Assembly (NCBI RefSeq): GCF_004210375.1
Contig: NW_027467782.1
Location: 24,469,276 to 24,533,275, forward strand
Direction: 5' to 3'
Source: Tachypleus tridentatus
Lineage: Eukaryota > Arthropoda > Merostomata > Xiphosura > Limulidae
DNA: 64,000 nucleotides
The notes beneath the pieces are model-generated. The model saw only the letters and a program-made list of their open reading frames with translations, was not told the origin of the DNA and did not search any database. Shown here one piece after another: positions 35,219-48,644 of the stretch. The position numbers were made by a program, and so were the translations under genes. Each line of letters starts with the position of its first letter. Within the stretch, counting starts at the first letter, position 1.

Positions 35219-36118
35219 GTGAAACATATTTAAATTTTATTATCGTGTACAAGGACATTGTAAATATTAACCAGTGCAATATTTGTACTTGTAAAAATGT
35301 ACTGTAACTTGAATTTATCGTAGCTGCTAAGCCTAATGCTGGTCTGTGAGGGTTAATACGAAAACGAGTTAGTTAACCACATAATTAATAATTGTTCATT
35401 CTCATTACAAGTAGTGTCTGCCGAATTATGCAAGTAGATTTGGACAACATTTTAAAATGAAATTATTGGTATATAACTTATAAGTAGGGACTACATAAAT
35501 TGTAAATTTACAATTTTTAGACTTTAAAGGCAATGGTGAAAAACGTGCTTTGAATTGTGGCTCTATTGTAATCAGAAAAAGGTATTTCTAGTGGTTGAGT
35601 GAGTCCTACAGGTTATTATGGTTTTATTCTTACTGTCGCTTCTACACGTGAAGCAACTAGTAAAGCTTCAAGAGCACTTAACAGGGCAAGTACTTCTCTT
35701 TATAACTTAATTGTATTAATGACTCTTTAATTGTATTAATGACTCTTTATGTGCAAGTTTTAAACTATGAAAAACTAGTTTTTATAATATTAAATAGTTT
35801 TTCATTAAAACAAATTCAGACACAAGACCAAAAACAGCATGGGTAGATAATTGCACTTTGCAGTCACTTCGGATCTTTAGTTAATTGGTTGATACCTTTA
35901 CCAAAACCTGATTGGCCAAAATACAGATAACTGTTGCACACTTTGTGAAAATTTGATCTACAGCTGGCCACAAAACAGATGTCAACATGCTACAACATTC
36001 AGTGATTAAGTGTGCTGATCCTGTATTGATAAAGTAACATTGATACAGGAAAAGAAGAAAGTGACTTGTAAGTTCAAAGTGACAGTGTAGATGTAATGGT
36101 TCAGACTTAGAGGTCAAA

Positions 36119-36772
36119 ATGGCACAAAAAGCAGGTGTGAAAGAGCTGCAAGGTAAATTAAAGTATGAAGAAAGAGAAAAGGAAGGACTGATTCATCTAT
36201 TCCACTGGAGAGTGATGAAGATGAAATGCCTAGCAGTACTTCTGAGGATCCCATAGAGTTTGTGACACTGAATGAATGATGCAGATAATCCAAGAATTGA
36301 AGTGTAAAAGCAAGACGTTGTGGTATTTCAACATGGCACAGGAGCAATGCCGGTTCAATTTGGTATTGAATGCACAACAACATTAAACTTTCCAAATCAA
36401 GAAGCTCTATGAAAAGCATCAAGTTTCAGTGCTCTTAAAAAGAACAGTTCATTGCTTGCATTCTGTATGGCAGGATTAAGGATTCTTTGTACTATGTTAC
36501 TTCCAGGAGATCCAGATGATCTTATGAACATGACTGGAAATACAATTAAATCTGATGATACAAAACTATTCTCATATGCCAATAATGTGCAACAAGTTTT
36601 GCCAGAAAAAGTTATACTTGCACTGATATTCTAGTCAATGATGTTTAAAGAAATGAAAGATAGATTGAAGAACAAACTTTTGAAATAGCTAGATGAGAAT
36701 TATCCCACTGATGTGAAGGTCATGGCCTTTGTACCTACTCTGAAAACTAAAAGTAAGAATGAGAACAAATAG
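36119..36772 (+). pseudogene. Unrecognised retrocopy-like pseudogene, 217 codons
   Basis: A continuous coding-like stretch runs from ATG (MAQKAGVKELQGKLKYEERE) to a TAG at 36,770 with no intron signals. A segment in another frame (DSSIPLESDEDEMPSSTSED) is bounded by two compensating frameshifts near 36,190 and 36,277. Back in the first frame it reads KQDVVVFQHGTGAMPVQFGI, LLAFCMAGLRILCTMLLPGD, FSYANNVQQVLPEKVILALI and LDENYPTDVKVMAFVPTLKT. Four in-frame stops interrupt it (36,305; 36,410; 36,632; 36,686). The composition, an acidic Ser-rich patch and a basic C-terminus look like a real former protein. I do not recognise the family. It sits between ZC3H15-like exons, so it inserted into that intron. 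Confidence 0.6.
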
Positions 36773-38340
36773 TTAATAACATAACATACACATCTTCCAA
36801 GTTTACTACTGTGTACTATGGGAGTCAAAAACTTGCAATAGCATTACTAAATCTGCATTTTTTTTTCATAAAACTTTGTAGGAGATTTTTGTTCAACCAG
36901 AAAACTAAAAGTGAGTTTTAGCTCATTCTAGAATGATGTTATTTATTAAGGATAGCCATTCAGCACAAATCCTGGGTGTCTGGCTTGTGGAAGCAGTGTT
37001 AAAAATTTGCAAACAGTCTAAAAAAAGTTGATTTATTTATATCAACCATTTGTAATTTTAATGTATATGAACAGAAACTAAAATAAATGGTTATCTGTGT
37101 TGATGGTGGCACTATTTTTCTCTCACTTTGACTATTTGAATTAGATTTACATTGCTTAGCTTTAGGCCAGACCATAAAATAACTTGTTGTTGCAAAATTC
37201 ATGGTTAAATTTCAAAATTTCTTAATCAAAATGAGAATTGATACATCAGTTAGTTTCATTCAAAGTAATCAATTAATTTTATGAAAATAATCAACTTGTG
37301 TGTCCAATTATTACCATCTTCAATATTCAGTAATCAAAAAATTAATCTTTTTAGAGGCAGTTCACGTCTTGCACAGAAAGCTGTCTTTTTATGTCTGCCT
37401 TAGAAATTTCCATGCTACTTGTGAATTTCTGCTGATTGTGTGAGTGACTAATTTCCTCACACAGGTTGTGTAGTAATGATGGATTACAGTCATGTTGACT
37501 AATTGTTTTTCAAATTACATTGTGATGCTTCTTGTTTGGTGATATTGTTTTGTCTGGTGCACATGAGATGGTGTGTCAGGTAAAGATGAGACTGTTTCTT
37601 GTTTCTGTTTTTTTATAGTATTATTTGGCTAGTGTATGAAATATGTTTTTGAAATAACCAAATACTTTGTTGAGGTCAGAAAATGACTGATTTGGGGTAT
37701 ATTCAGTGGTGATGCACACCAACACACACACACACACATCCTAAATAGATCAGATGAATTTAAATTGGGTCTGGTAAATGCAAATTCTGGGTGTTATTTA
37801 CCTCATTTTACTGCTTTAATATCGTGCTGAAAAGGTGTGGTCAGTTCTTATAAACTTATGAGAAGACAGTGCATTAGCATTCAAAATATTAGTCTACAAG
37901 GTATCCAAGGCTACCTTAACTTTTACCAGTGTTTGAAACTGCAAAATTTTGTGATGGCCTTTTAACATGTCTTTAACACTTTGTAATTTCATAATTATCA
38001 TCAACATTGTTTGTAGAAAAGTATGAAGAAAAACAGTATGAAAGGCTGTGTAAAATAATACTTCCATATAGTTATCTTATAAGTACCACATTAATGTCAA
38101 ATTCATAAAGTGTAATTTTCATCTTAACAGCTGTCACATTTTCTTTATTTTTAATGACCATTTATTACATAATATGTTTTGAATATTTTAAAACTCTAAT
38201 TATCTTTGTAATGCATAATTTGTTTACTTAATCAGTGAAATAGTATGCCATGTTTATTAAAGTTATTGATACTTGATACAAAGGTTCAAACAAATTGTTG
38301 GTAATATAAGAGTAATCACACTCTACTCACATTACCTTAG

Positions 38341-38427
38341 GTAGATCAACAAGTAGGAAGAAAAAGAAGGAAATTGAGGACCTGAACTTGATATTCAAAT
38401 CTGTAATAACACAGAAAGATGAGAAAG
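38341..38427 (+). pseudogene. ZC3H15: ZC3H15-like exon before the zinc finger
   Basis: After ATTACCTTAG the exon reads (two bases) RSTSRKKKKEIEDLNLIFKS then VITQKDEK and ends in phase 1 at G|GTAAAA. Human ZC3H15 has [20 protein letters not shown] here, so the basic stretch followed by an E-L-N-x-F-K motif fits. The phase joins correctly to the exon at 40,602, completing a Gly codon. This exon carries no stop. Confidence 0.6.
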
Positions 38428-40601
38428 GTAAAATACTACTCTTTATATTGTGAAATAGGTTTTTTCTGTCACCTTTCCTTGCTTGTGGAGAATGAAGTTA
38501 ATGTTAGATAACACTGCACAACAAAGTTTTTGCTTCTTTAACACTGTTGGGTGTTCCTTATAGATTTTTGGCTGCTGATCATGAAAATCACATCCACATT
38601 TGCCCATTATGTACAGTTTCATTGAAATCTTCAGTTTTGCTACAATGTGAAAACAATATCAGGGCAACTGGAATCCATCAATGCTTGCTGACTACTGTTG
38701 GACACTGCAACGTGATGCACAGGACATTGAATACAAACAAAAATCAGGAGCAAAACACTTTTAATTATGTTGAACTTAATAGCGTATTAGAAACATAAAC
38801 ACAATTAAATAAGTTATTGCCAGTAAACAGTTAACTGTCTATTTCTCAAAGTTTCTACTGATGAAGCAAAACCAAAACTATATTTGTGCATACCAACCAG
38901 ATACCTGTCACAATCAGCAAAACCTTTTCAGGAAGCAAAAAATTAAAAAAAAATTGTTGTGCAGTATAATTTTTGTATGCAGTATAAAGGTTTATTTTAT
39001 TTTTACCTAATACAAATGCTAGATTAGACAAGCTTTCCCATAAGTTATTTCTATGTAATTCAATAGAGAGTGTGAGCAGGAAATTCTGAAATTTGTATAT
39101 TCCCATTGTTGTATCACTTTCCAGTAACATAACAAGTATGTGATATGTATCTTAGGACAACTGGTGATACCAAAACAAAATTGAGAACAATGTTTTGACC
39201 TTCTTAGGTCATCTCTAGATTAACAAAGGAGGGGGGATTGCAACAGTTGTTCTGAAATACATTTTTACTTCAAGTTAGTTTCTTGTCATCATGAAATACT
39301 TGATATATTGTTAATCACTTAACCTCCCCCTACATGTTGATATGGCATGTTTTTGTAAACATATAAATACAAAAATTTTGATTTTTTTTTTCCCCATTAT
39401 TGCTTTTGCTTGTTTTGAAGTGGTGTAAAATGAGCAGGAGAATATGTCAATGTGAGGTTTCATAGTACTAAAAAACATAGGATTTTATAGTTAACTGAAG
39501 ACTTTTAAAAATTACTACATAAAATGTTATTAATACAGATTATCTTTGGATACATCAATGATCTGGCTGTCTAAGTTGGTCATAAAGGTTTTTAAGATAT
39601 TATTTCTTAGAAATAGCAAATAATATAAGTTGAATCTTTCAAACTGAGTTATTCAAGAAAAAGTTAAAATACTTTCCAGAATTATTATGGTTTTTTATAC
39701 CTTATGTATTATATAGAAACTGAAATACATCATGATGTATTCTACCATATTAATATTGCTCTTGATATGTAGTCTTAAATGTGTTTAAAGATGGGACCTC
39801 TTTGCTTTCTACTTTTAGAGATACATTTCCCTGACATAAGTGAGGATTTTTTTAGCATTAGTCATAAATAAATAATTTCTAAAGTGTGGAACATCAGGTT
39901 TACAATTTCACCCATTTAAAGTTCTAAATATTTATTTTTCATTATTTTTTTTAAGGTCTGGCACTAAAATTGTACTAATGTATAACTTGTAATTATAAAT
40001 ATTTATTCTTTATCAGTGAGAGTTAAATATTTACTTTTGGAGTGGTTGGAAAGAAATACAGTTTTATTCCATATGAGTTCTGCAGTTATAACACTTTGCA
40101 GAGACATAAATCAGGTAGATAATTGTGACTAACCAACAATAATTGGCTTCATAACTACAATGACATTATTTACATAGCTAAAACTCATTCAAAACAAAAG
40201 GCATAAGCTATTATATTACTGTAACTTCATTGAATGTTATTTTTTATACATTTTAAAAATGCATGTTGGTACATTTTATCTGTTTTTATAACTTTAAAAA
40301 TTAAAACAACTTATGTAACAAGTGTGTGGTGCAAGTATTGTGTACATATTAACTGAAAGCATGAATTCTTATACTGTACATAGCTATCTTTAATATTAAA
40401 TTAGTTTTCATAATTTTTGTGTGTTTTTCAATAGTTAGGTCACTGATACTCTTAGGGTGAATTAAAACAAGTGTTCAAAGTCTGCTTTATGTAAATCACA
40501 CACCACATCATTGAAGTGTTTTATCTTGTTACTCTCAACAAGGCTACAGTTCAGTTATATTCATCTCTTGCAGAAAGGTGATATAACTATTTTAATTTCA
40601 G
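38428..40601. other. Intron of the ZC3H15-like gene; mostly featureless
   Basis: The interval is AT-rich, with a decayed copy of the 'gaccttcttaggtcatc' MITE core near 39,170-39,230. No coding segment was recognised. Confidence 0.5.
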
Positions 40602-40738
40602 GAACTGATCCTAAATCTGTACTGTATGTTTTTTATAAGTAAGAACAGTGTAAGAAGGTGACAAATGCAAGTTTTCCCACGATGATGTTGAAAATAAGAG
40701 TGAAAAGAAGAGTATTTATGTAGACTTGAGAGATGAAG
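40602..40738 (+). pseudogene. ZC3H15: ZC3H15-like CCCH zinc-finger exon, broken
   Basis: The first frame gives (G)TDPKSVLYVFYK, then TAA, then EQCKK; a one-base shift restores GDKCKFSHDDVENKSEKKS and IYVDLRDE before a GTAATG donor. Human ZC3H15 reads DPKSVVCAFFKQGQC, then KGDKCKFSH and later YIDARDE. The identity is therefore strong. Three lesions are visible: CAA to TAA at the Gln before the second Cys, loss of a G in 'aagaaggtgac', and replacement of the first zinc-ligand Cys by Tyr (TAT). The combination of a lost ligand, a stop and a frameshift argues for a pseudogene rather than sequencing error. Confidence 0.8.
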
Positions 40739-41512
40739 GTAATGTAGTTTATTTTTTTATCTATGTATCTATTATCTGTTAACAACGTAAAGTATAAAGG
40801 TTTTTTAAATCAACTGTATGGTTTTCTGTGTTTGCATTATTAGTGTTAGGCTACTGAAGCATTTTAAGAGTTTAAATGTCCATCTCCAGTTGTACCTTTT
40901 AGAAAATTAATGTAGATAAATCTAATTCTGTTAAGGGTTTATATCTTTCATTTCAATTATAAAAGTTTAAATTATATATTTTTTTGGTCAAGATGAATTT
41001 TTATCTAATAAATAATTTGGATTTCAATCAGTTAATTATTACTTACTGCACTTGATAAACCAGAATAAACATATGATATCATAGAAGAATATTCCTACAG
41101 CTTTCAAATAGGCAAAAATATTTTAAGAAATAAAACCACAACAACAAAGAAACAAAATTCCTGTCTTTGATATTTTCCTCTTTTCCCTGAGCCTTACATT
41201 AAGAACATTTGTTCACAATCATGAGAGCTCTGGGTATCTAATATGTTGATAAACCAAATTACTGCTGCAGTAATATATGATCAGTGTATTGACGATAGAA
41301 ATTCCCATTTTAGCTGAACATGCTTCTGGAAAGATTTCCAGGAATTTAGTTCAATGTTATATGCAGACTTTAATTTTCAGGAAATTAGATTCATGGGTTT
41401 GGCCAGTGATTTCTTCTTCTTTCAGTAAAACAATGTTTCTAAGTAAGAATGTAATCAATAAGAAGACATTTGGACTCTGTTTTTCTTTGTTTTTTTAACA
41501 CTTTTTATTTTA

Positions 41513-42060
41513 GCCTGTCATATTCTACACCATTTCAAGAGTTTTAGTTTTCCACTACTTTTCATGCTTCCAAGTTGTTTGTTTTGGGAGAGAATTGCTC
41601 TTCTCATACTTTTGTTTCTGTTGATACCAGTTCTACCAGGGGACTGGTACATGTTGATAAACTTTACCACACTTCAAATCTGGTTGATATACCTATGGTA
41701 GTTGTGACTCAGATGTCATTTGTGTGGCTTTACTCTTAGTTACACATGGGAGAATTGAGTATTTCATGTCATTAATGTATGGATTTTGGTAAGTTAGATA
41801 TTTATATGTTCTTTATCACCTAAGTTATTTTAAATGAATTGTAAATGAGATGTTGATTATTAATTGTGTTATTACTAGATACATTTAATCACTTTGCAAG
41901 TACATTAATCTTACATACTTTGTGGTCTCGACAGATTTCATGGCTTTGTTAGTTCATTATTAGTAATTTCACTCGGTATGTTTAGGTGTAGATTGTTTGT
42001 AAGTTACAATTATTACTACTAGTAACATATAATTATTTTATTTTTCAAAATTGTTAATCA
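41513..42060 (+). repeat. Dispersed repeat also present at 60.5-61.0 kb
   Basis: This shares with 60,490-61,005 a block containing 'tttgtgtggcttt' and 'ggagaattgagtattt', then 'attgtaaatgagatgttgat' and 'gtaagttacaattattacta'. It may be the 3' region of an unclassified retroelement. No coding capacity is evident. Confidence 0.6.
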
Positions 42061-44531
42061 TGTGCTAAACCATTTTCCCTTCATAATCCACAATTTAAAA
42101 TTCTTCCCCACAGTGTCCACTTCATTGCCCTAAATCATGTTTTCCATTTCAGGACTTTCCTGTTTGTTTGGACAAACCTCAATTCTTTTTTCACTCTATG
42201 ATAATTTGTGCTCTTCTCTTTATGAATAACTAGATAATGTTTGCTTTTACTCATTCACAGTCCATAGACCACACTCCACTGATTCTACAAGATACAATAG
42301 AGGGAGGATTCCTCATGACAGTGGGGGAAATCCATTCTTAACTCCTCTCAATAACCCATTCATTTGGGTAGTTTTCTTCTTTTCAACCTCATTTGGGCCT
42401 AGCCTTCTCCTTTTCAGGTTTGGAACAAGCAGTTCACATGTTCTTCACCTCATATTTCTTGCAGTTAAATGTATTCTATCTTTGTGGGGATGTGGACTAT
42501 GGATCAAACTTGTATGTATTCACTTTAGTGGGAACTGTGAGATCAGTGAAACTTCTTACCCATACACACTGCCTGCATCCATATACTAGTAACAACATTT
42601 ACTAGTTCATGTCTTGCATTATGTATTGTATGTTATAAAATGTTTTTCATTTTAAGTTTAATTTTCTTCATCAGTAAAACTTGTGATTTCTTTACTAATG
42701 TGATGTTAACGTGCATCTGCTTACAGAAGAACTGAATCATTTAACCAATCAAAATAAGTGTTTGTAATAATTATTTTAGCAATTAATCAAAATTATGATT
42801 GAATCAGTTGTCATGTTGATAATAAACTAATTAAAATTAATGTTTCTAGTTATTCCAAATATCTAGATGATCAAAATATTTGTTAGGTACAAACTTACAT
42901 AAGAGGCAGGTGTGGGGATGCTTTACGACTTCCATTTCCATTAAATTTACTATTCCTGTCATTGCTACTGCAAAGCTACAGAAGCTATCTATCACTGCAC
43001 CAATTTTGAACCATTGACTGTCAACTTTCTGGCTATTTTAATAATAAGGTGTAAATTTATTGTATTTTGATTTTTTCTCACACTGTGTGATGTTTTTTGC
43101 TTTACAATTGTATCACTATTATTTAAAGTTGTATTAGTGTGAGCACATTTAGAGCAGGAGCCCAAGTGGTCCAGTCATTCATATTTTTAGTATTTAATAA
43201 CTGTATTCTTCAGTTATGTATGAGAGAATGCAGGTGAGGTGAAGGGATCCATAGGGGTAAACATTATGCACATTTTTCAGAAATTAATAATAATATTGTT
43301 TTTGTTAAATATGAATTTAAGGTAGAGATCAAGGGAGTTGAAACCCCATCCCTTCTAGCTATTCTTTTTTTCTTTTTTTGAAAAGTAATCCCTGTATCAT
43401 TTAATGTTTTTTTATCTGTGGGGTCTTAACTCCCTCCCTCCATTTCCCCTTCATTTAATTAGGAAAACAGTCAATAGTATTGAAAATAAATATTAGGTTT
43501 CAATATCTGTTTGATTGGTCTATTAATTACCTTTATTATTATTTATTTGAATTTACTTTATTTTGAATCTGTAACAGTCAGATGTAGCTTCAGCCATTAA
43601 CTTATGAATACAATTATATGAACATCAACTGAATGTTTCCTGGTAAATTATCAGGCCTTGGCTTTTCCAGAAATTAACAGTGTGCATGCATTCTAGACTT
43701 TATGGAGATTTGTTTTTATTAAAGGTAGCGTTATTTTTTCTGAATTTATAATGCACAGTGGAGGGATTAGACATTTTCATTGTTGGTTGGTTAGCTTGGC
43801 ATTTCATGGTGCAAAAAACAACTAGGCTGTCTGCACCAGACATTTTGGTAATGAAGTTGGAAAAAATTACCTTTTATCTAAATGATAATAAAAAAAATAT
43901 TATTTTAACAAAAATTTATGGTTATTATTTCTTACATCATTTGTAGCCCTTATATTTATGACACTTGTAGCTCTTGTAACATATACCTACTTTAAAATCT
44001 GTTTTTCATTGTTTGAAAGTTATAATGTCACAAAATGTTTTAGTACTGTTGATATCAAAATAAGTAAAAATGCAAGTGACAAAAAAAAGAATTGAAAACA
44101 GATTGATGTTTGGAAACACTAAAATGTGAATAGAGGTGTAGACATGGTTTTCCTTTCAAAATATAATAATTTATTTCAATTAAAGTTTAAAATGTTTGTT
44201 TTTATTTTCCAATTGATCACATTAGTAGAAATAAAGATATAGATTTTAAGTTGTTCATTACAACCTATATGAACTAATAATAATAGACTTTCTAATTAAT
44301 TTTATCACTAATTACTTGTAACACAGGTATAAATAATAAAAACAATGAATGTGATGTACACTTATTAATTAAACCACTAGAAGTCTAATTGGACCCCCTC
44401 TTCATAAAAGAAGAAACTATTCTTGCTATGATAACAATTGTTGAGAAAGTTTAAATGTACTTGGATATAGCACATAGACTATCGTGTGTTGATAAAGTTA
44501 AAATATAGGTTGTTTTTTGTACCTTTGTAAA
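42061..44531. other. No recognisable gene
   Basis: This AT-rich stretch has a mildly GC-richer patch at 42,240-42,600 and a further partial similarity to the 61-kb repeats near 42,650-42,760. Nothing codes for a recognisable protein. Confidence 0.4.
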
Positions 44532-44744
44532 GTTTCTTTTGTTGTGAATTCTGAATGTATTTGTGTATAAAATTATATTTTAAAGCTATAGAAATTTTCT
44601 TCAAAGAGAAAATATATGATAACTTTGCATAAGGTAAGTAAGCTTATACAGTTTAAAGATGGGTTGAACTGATAACAAATCTTATTAAAAAGTTTAACAT
44701 GATAATGAATGTATAGTGTTTGGAAAAGGTTTTGTCATCATCAG
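44532..44744 (+). repeat. Detached inner part of the left inverted-repeat arm
   Basis: This is the reverse complement of 47,028-47,241 ('tgataacaaatcttatta', 'aatgaatgtatagtgtttgg', 'tcatcatcagg'). On the right side that block directly adjoins the 47,250-52,405 arm, but here it is separated from the left arm by about 9.7 kb. Confidence 0.88.
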
Positions 44745-45379
44745 GAAGATAGGCCTTGTGCAACTAACAACATGTTATCAGACCCTCAGATACCTACAAT
44801 GAAGCTTAGTGGGTATGGTAGATGCAGTATTTGAAGTCCTGTTACAACCACGCGGCAATAGGTCCAGTTAAACCACAATGACTGAAAAGCGAAGTCGCCA
44901 ACAGCTCAGAGCTGATGATGTCTATAGGTGTGTGCTAATATTTATACAATTCCATAAAATATTGGATTATCAATTTAAAAATAATACTTTAATTGTGATC
45001 ACTTTTTCACGGTTACAGGATTAAGTTTAATGTATGGAGGAGGTGTGATTGGTGTAATGGCAGCCTCCATAAAGCTGGCATACAGGCGGATAAGGTAGAT
45101 TAAGGCCAATTTCTACGTAATATATTCTAGTTATTTCCCAAATTAAAACAAATCCTTTTTTAAATCTCCTTGAAGTTATAAAGCCAGGATTAAATTTGTA
45201 AGCCACGTTTTGCACTTTAAATTAGCGGTGAGCAGCGATAATCCTCGCTCATATTCGTCATGTCAGTGTCAACGACAAGGAGAGTGTGAGAAACTTTAGA
45301 AAGCCAGGTAGTAGATTTAATACATCAAAATTCTGGGACAAGACTTGCTACAGCGGCTTAAGCAATTTAGGGTTTAATG
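44745..45379. other. Unclassified sequence leading into gypsy relic
   Basis: This contains 'aatgtatggaggaggtgtga' and GC-richer patches at 44,840-44,930 and 45,220-45,300. A short open reading, LSLMYGGGVIGVMAASIKLA at about 45,021-45,090, follows TTACAG but has no recognised family. It may be part of the same decayed retroelement as the next feature. Confidence 0.25.
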
Positions 45380-45800
45380 GCTCCACTGTACCTTACAAAG
45401 CAGGAAGCTGAGGCAATGTTGGAAGCTGGAATTGTTAAGCCTTCAAATTTAGCCTACCATTTACCAGTTTTAATCACAAAAAAAGATTAGAGATAGGTTA
45501 ACTGTTTCTAAATAAATTTCCAAAAGCTGAATCTTGTGATGAAGTTCAACTCTGAAACTATGGACAACCTAGAAATTATAAGGTCAGGTTCTCTTCAAAG
45601 ATCAACCTCAGTAAGGTTATTACCAAATCCTAATGAAGACAGGATTTACAGAGAAGACAGCATTTTAATACTAGATGGATTTACCAATTTCAGCAGGTGC
45701 CAAGTCAACTCTGCAGAAACATTCAACTGTATGATAAGGATGATGCTGTGCAACACCACCAATATCAAGCACTATGCAGATGCCATCCTGACACTGTGAA
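45380..45800 (+). pseudogene. Ty3/gypsy reverse transcriptase relic, + strand
   Basis: PLYLTKQEAEAMLEAGIVKP followed by SNLAYHLPVLITKKD matches the entry of gypsy RT (EEV--ML-AGII-PS-SPYASPVVLV-KKDG). Downstream, across frame changes, fragments resemble the YQF-MPFGL-NSAETFN and NIKHYADAILTL blocks (45,690-45,797), where the YVDD box is replaced by YADA. It is a dead fragment, distinct in strand and position from the element at 11.7-15.7 kb, and lies near the centre of the inverted repeat. Confidence 0.75.
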
Positions 45801-47027
45801 ATGGGATAACAACAAAATGTTTTGTTACCAACTGGAATATAGAAAGTTTAATAACTAAAATATCAGAAAGCTCACAAATAAGTCTGTTTTTTAATATTTA
45901 TACATTATGAGTGTCAGTATCAGTTTTTTTAAATAGATGAATGTGTTTCATGGTAACCACAAGTTTCATCACATGTTAAGTATACCATCACTGAGATGTT
46001 TTGAGAGAACAAACCAAATGCATCACCTTTTACAGTTACAAATTTATATATGATCTGTACATGTCTGACTGTCAAGTTTTAAATGACAAAATGTATTTTC
46101 TGTGTGTTTAATGCTTAAAACAACATTAAATAGAAATATTTTATAACTTATGTACTTTCCATCTAAGTGGTATTGTAAACAAGTTAGAAAATCTTGATTT
46201 TCTGTATTAGAACTTACTTTTTTTTAGTGGGGTTTCTTCTTAAAATGCTTAACAAGTTTACAATTTTGTAAATTAGTTCTGTTTAAGGATTTAAACATCT
46301 ACAGTTTGTATTTATTACCACCAGTTAAGAGTACTTATGAAAGAAGCAAAAATTATGCAAGGACAACATTAAATAATGTTCCTCTTCTTTTTTTGTTACT
46401 AAATCCCTAATAATCTCATTAGATAAGAATTGTGTGCCTCTACTTTGTGGAAAATAATTCCTTGAATTCCTTGAACTGATCAATTACACTCAACCCATTA
46501 GTACCACACCTTTTATAACCCATACAAGAAAAGCACATGCTTACTCCTTAATTTTTCAACCACAACATTATTCTAACGTGATATCATTTTTAATTTTTTT
46601 CTTTCACTCTGTTTTTTTTCCACTAATTTTTAAATTACCCTTAATTTCACATGACAGCTTTCATCTTTTTAACAGTTGCCATTTTTAGTTAAATAATTTA
46701 TTTATCTTCATTATTTGAACAAAATAAACATTCTAGAACATTACTTAATAAATATTTACAATATCACAATATCTTGCAATTTCCTACCATATTCACTAAA
46801 TAGTAAAATTGTACAATTTGATGACAGTATTTTATTTGGTGAACATATTAAAATATGTTTACAAACACTGCAACTTAATAAAATCATAATGTGTTTATTA
46901 AAAAGTAAAACAGTAACTATAAACAGAGCATCAACCAAATAACTTTATTATGCTTTAAGCAATCTCAAGTTATGCAACCTCTTTGCTTCATACAATATAC
47001 ATTTCAGTGTATAGGTATATTATTAAA
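45801..47027. other. No recognisable feature
   Basis: This is low-complexity AT-rich sequence between the gypsy relic and the right inverted-repeat copy; no gene or element was recognised. Confidence 0.4.
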
Positions 47028-47541
47028 CCTGATGATGACAAAACTTTTTCCAAACACTATACATTCATTATCATGTTAAACTTTTAATAAGATTTGTTAT
47101 CAATTCAACCCATCTTTAAACTGTATAAGCTTTACTTACCTTATGTAAAGTTATCATATATTTTCTCTTTTGAATAAAACTAAAACTATAGCTTTAAAAT
47201 ATAATTTTATACACAAATACATTCAGAATTCACAACAAAGGGAACAGAAAGATAAGTAATTAATATGATTTTAATCTGTAATTTTTGATATTGCATTAGT
47301 TTTAGAACTAGCGCTCACACCCACGAAATGTGTAAAGCTAAAATTCAATGTCGGATGCTGATCAAACTCAAAACTAGTAGTAGAGGTAGTTGTAAGTTAA
47401 TTATTGCAAATACAATTTAAAGTTCTTCAAAGTGTGTATGAGACTAGGATAAATGGCTCATTTATTATCTGAGTTCACAATATTTTGTGACACAATAACT
47501 TGTAAGTTATTCAAAATTTCGAATATTTGTTGGACATCAGT

Positions 47542-47663
47542 TTGTTTGTTTAGAATTAAGCACAAAGCTGCACAATGGGCTATCTGTGCTCTGTCCACCA
47601 GGGGCATCAAACCCAGATTTTAGTGGTGTGAGTCTGCAGACATACCGCTGTGCCATTAGGGGC
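47542..47663 (-). repeat. tRNA-derived SINE (type 1) with 12-bp duplication
   Basis: On + it begins 'ttgtttgtttagaattaagc' and includes 'acaatgggctatctgtgctc'. It is flanked by TTGGACATCAGT at 47,530-47,541 and 47,664-47,675. The mirror copy is at about 34,355-34,495, with related flanks 'actgatgtccaag' and 'actgatatccaac'. Confidence 0.9.
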
Positions 47664-48644
47664 TTGGACATCAGTATGAGCAATTTTCTAACATCTAAAT
47701 TGAATTTTATTAGGTGTCAGTTAAGTCCTCAAATGTTACCTAAGAGTATTAATAATAGACGTAATACACTTAGCAGATTAAGTGAAAAATGTTAATTCTT
47801 AAAGCTTTTGTCTTTGATTGATAATATAGTATCAAAGAAACTGCTGTTGTGGCATATAATACAACTCATTTAGGACATTCATTTGAAGCATTCTTGGAAA
47901 TTTCATACACACACATATATATTCTTGTGGGATCACTGGCCATTAACAGGGAGCCAAAGGGTCTAATATTACTGAAGATGAAAACATTTTTTAAATTGTT
48001 CAGTTACTTATTTTGCTTATGCTTGTGATTTTTTGGATAAAATACAAATAATTTTCACAATAAAATGTTATTACGTAAATTTCAAATATTTGCACATTTT
48101 ATAGAAATGTAATATAAAACATTTTCACCATTTTAGTGCTAATTTGATAAAAAAAATACGTATATACTGACTATACTTCATATATGTATATATAGTCATA
48201 AACTATAGCAGTTTATAAAATAATTTTTAAAAATATTTTAAGTGTAATATTTTTATCATTTGAGTTATCTATGATTACACAAGATAACATCTACACTCTC
48301 ACATAATTTTGAAAGGTATTTTTTTGAACATTTAATTATTTTCCTATTGTAAATAATATGATATGATGATGGATTTCTGATGAATCTTTGTAGGTAATGG
48401 AGCCTTTTTAACAATAAAATATTGTTTTCACTGCATAATGCTCCTGTCTTACTGGTAAATATCAGTTATTCTCTTTGAAATGAAACATCTGTTTTCAATT
48501 GCCTAACTTTAAACTTCATACAACTTTTGAACCACTTACTTAATCAAATAAAATTCTGGTTCTTATTCCATAGTATCAACTATTATTTGTATCTTGATAA
48601 AATTATTGCAAATATTAACAACAAAGGCACCATATATAAATATA

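Noticed and set aside
35881..36582. Minus-strand open frames opposite 36.1-36.6 kb
   Set aside because: They are antisense to the coding-like + strand pseudogene and have no recognisable motif.
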